DNA of 64,000 bases from Neoroseomonas lacus (GTDB taxonomy: Bacteria; Pseudomonadota; Alphaproteobacteria; Acetobacterales; Acetobacteraceae): positions 123,569-187,568 of the forward strand of contig NZ_BMKW01000013.1 in NCBI RefSeq assembly GCF_014644535.1, read 5' to 3'. Each line of letters begins with the position of its first letter. Positions within the stretch are counted from its first letter, which is position 1. Position numbers and translations under genes: made by a program. This document shows, in pieces, positions 62,935-64,000 of the stretch. The notes under the pieces are model-generated. The model had not been told where the DNA came from. It ran no database searches and saw only the letters and a program-made list of their open reading frames with translations.

Positions 62935-63593
62935 ATTATACCATTGATTTTACACACTTTATGATTTTAAGATGGGTCTGGTCCGGTACAGATCGCCATG
63001 CCTGTTGTTGAAGCGGAATTTGCACTCCTTGAGGAAGGCTGGAAAGCTGGCGTTGGGGATGCCGTTGAACTTGGCTAGGCGGCGTTTTGAGAAGCACCAG
63101 AAGCTCTCGATGCCGTTGATGTGGACGCCGTCGTCGGCGAACTGATCGTCGTTGTGTCGGATGCGGTGGTGCTTGGCGAAGCCTGCCTCGACGAGGCCGT
63201 CATAGGCGCGCCAGCCGTCGGAATGGATACTGGCGGAGACGTCGATCGTGCCTTTGATGATGCCTTGAAGCGCTGCTTTTGAACAGTTTCTGACGATCTG
63301 GGTATGCACGCGGCCGCCGCGCTTGAGGATGCCGAAGACCGGTGTCTTGCGCCCGGCGCCACGGCCTCGTTTGCCGCGGACGCGGCTGGCGCCGAAGTAG
63401 CTTTCATCGACCTCGACCTCGCTGGCGAAGGGGCAGGCATGGGTGGCGAGGTCAGCCATGCGGGCGCGGAAGAGGGTGAACAGACGCAGGGGTGGTCTTG
63501 CGGTCGAGCCCGGAGAGTTCGGTGGCCTGGGAGGACTTTCGCGATTCAGTCAGGTCGGAGGCCGCTCTAGCATTGATATCTTAAATTATACCA
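62935..63593. mobile_element. Decayed IS1595-type insertion sequence
   Basis: The stretch holds a broken ISXO2-like transposase gene and is bounded by the 9-bp direct repeat ATTATACCA (62935-62943 and 63585-63593), which could be a target duplication or remains of it. IS1595 members usually make 8-bp duplications, so the exact ends are unsure. I find no clear terminal inverted repeats, so the ends may be eroded. Both ends are AT-rich compared with the rest of the window. Confidence 0.6.
62959..63580 (-). pseudogene. IS1595-family (ISXO2-like) transposase, truncated and frameshifted
   Basis: The intact-looking 166-residue part (62959-63459) has the catalytic residues of the ISXO2 DDE domain: EVEVDESYFGASRVRGKRG, ASIHSDGWRAYDGLV and VHINGIESFWCFSKRRLAKF. 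Upstream in another frame, codons from 63580 encode SSQATELSGLDRKTT, then a four-base C-run on the coding strand (plus-strand G-run 63489-63492) shifts the frame before LRLFTLFRARMADLA. One base less would join them. The N-terminal helix-turn-helix is short and has no start codon, and the C-terminus also looks altered, so the gene is probably dead. Confidence 0.8.
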
Positions 63594-63635
63594 CGCGGAT
63601 GACTCTTCTTGCGACGATCGAGGAGACGCCTTGCG

Positions 63636-64000
63636 ATGACAAACGTTTGGCGCCCGATGCTGTGCGCCTCCGGCCTTGCCTGTCTGGCGGCCAAGACCGC
63701 CGAGCCGAGCCGGGCCGAGACGCTGACCATCGGCATGGCTGGCGGCGTCACCTCGGTGGACCCGCACTTCCACAACGCGTCGCCCAACAACAGTATCGCC
63801 ATGCAGATCTTTGATCGGCTGCTGGAGCGCGCCGCGGATGGCACCTTGGCGCCGGGCCTCGCCGAATTCTGGCGACCGGTATCGGAGACGGTGTGGGAAT
63901 TCCGCCTGCGGCCTGGTGTGACATGGCATGACGGCCGCGCTCTGACCGCCGACGACATCGCCTTCAGCTTCACGCGCGCGCGGAACATCCCGAACAGCCC
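63636..64000 (+). CDS. Oligopeptide ABC transporter substrate-binding protein (SBP_bac_5), partial
   Basis: The frame is open from ATG 63636 to the window end (121 codons seen). A signal-peptide-like start (MTNVWRPMLCASGLACLAA) is followed by ETLTIGMAGGVTSVDPHFHN, IFDRLLERAADGTLAPGLAEFW and WEFRLRPGVTWHDGRALTADDIAFSFTRAR, the hallmark N-terminal domain of dipeptide/oligopeptide/nickel binding proteins. GAGGAG lies about 11 bases upstream of the ATG. The gene begins just past the decayed insertion sequence, whose AT-rich edge may supply promoter sequence. Confidence 0.9.
   Translation, partial: MTNVWRPMLCASGLACLAAKTAEPSRAETLTIGMAGGVTSVDPHFHNASPNNSIAMQIFDRLLERAADGTLAPGLAEFWRPVSETVWEFRLRPGVTWHDGRALTADDIAFSFTRARNIPNS

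Overview
The window is very GC-rich (roughly 70% by eye) and densely packed. Many adjacent genes share ATGA or GTGA stop/start overlaps. The mix of genes suggests an alphaproteobacterium, most likely an Acetobacteraceae member of the Roseomonas type: ccmAB divergent from acnA, an SUV3-like helicase next to an S4 protein, glnK-amtB, several orphan Bug/TTT receptors, TRAP and DASS transporters. This is inference from gene content; there is no rRNA or other phylogenetic marker in the window.

Left part (1-27 kb) is mostly housekeeping. It holds the start of an RTX protein with a possible FNR/FixK-controlled promoter, the haem exporter ccmAB, aconitase, a serine hydrolase, an MFS permease, an SUV3-like helicase with an S4 protein, an epoxide hydrolase, an acyl-CoA synthetase, a Bug receptor, a UbiH-like hydroxylase, glnK-amtB, a DUF5765 membrane protein, an orphan OmpR-type regulator, RibA with a degenerate RibB-like domain, an L,D-transpeptidase, a glycosyltransferase, a methyltransferase, gloB, a GST and a cupin.

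Middle part (27-46 kb) is dominated by nutrient uptake. It has two tandem amino-acid binding proteins without permeases, an SDR with a TRAP DctPQM set, an LDH-like dehydrogenase (Leu at the specificity position) with a DASS permease, a tetR-devB-devC-devA exporter operon behind twin palindromic operators, two more orphan Bug receptors (one overlapping a TauD-like dioxygenase gene), an M3 peptidase, a binding protein without signal peptide, and an MFS permease.

Right part (46-64 kb) begins with a 1563-residue RTX protein that fuses a propeller, a 5'-nucleotidase-like module and about 35 calcium repeats. A nitrogen-ring/ureide island follows. A GntR regulator precedes a rightward operon: split allophanate hydrolase (two genes), a SsuABC-type importer, a cyanuric acid amidohydrolase/barbiturase-family enzyme, and a PuuE-like deacetylase-fold protein. 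Converging on it is a leftward allA-puuE-allC-like operon for allantoin breakdown. An SDR, a decayed IS1595-type insertion sequence and the start of an oligopeptide-binding protein close the window.

Small intergenic palindromes recur. A 150-bp nested palindrome lies at 6237-6386. A triple-hairpin unit occurs at 13395-13470 and, inverted, at 40477-40551. A second family occurs as an inverted pair at 23089-23300 and as decayed single copies near 24452 and 59054. No tRNA, rRNA, CRISPR array or integrase was seen.
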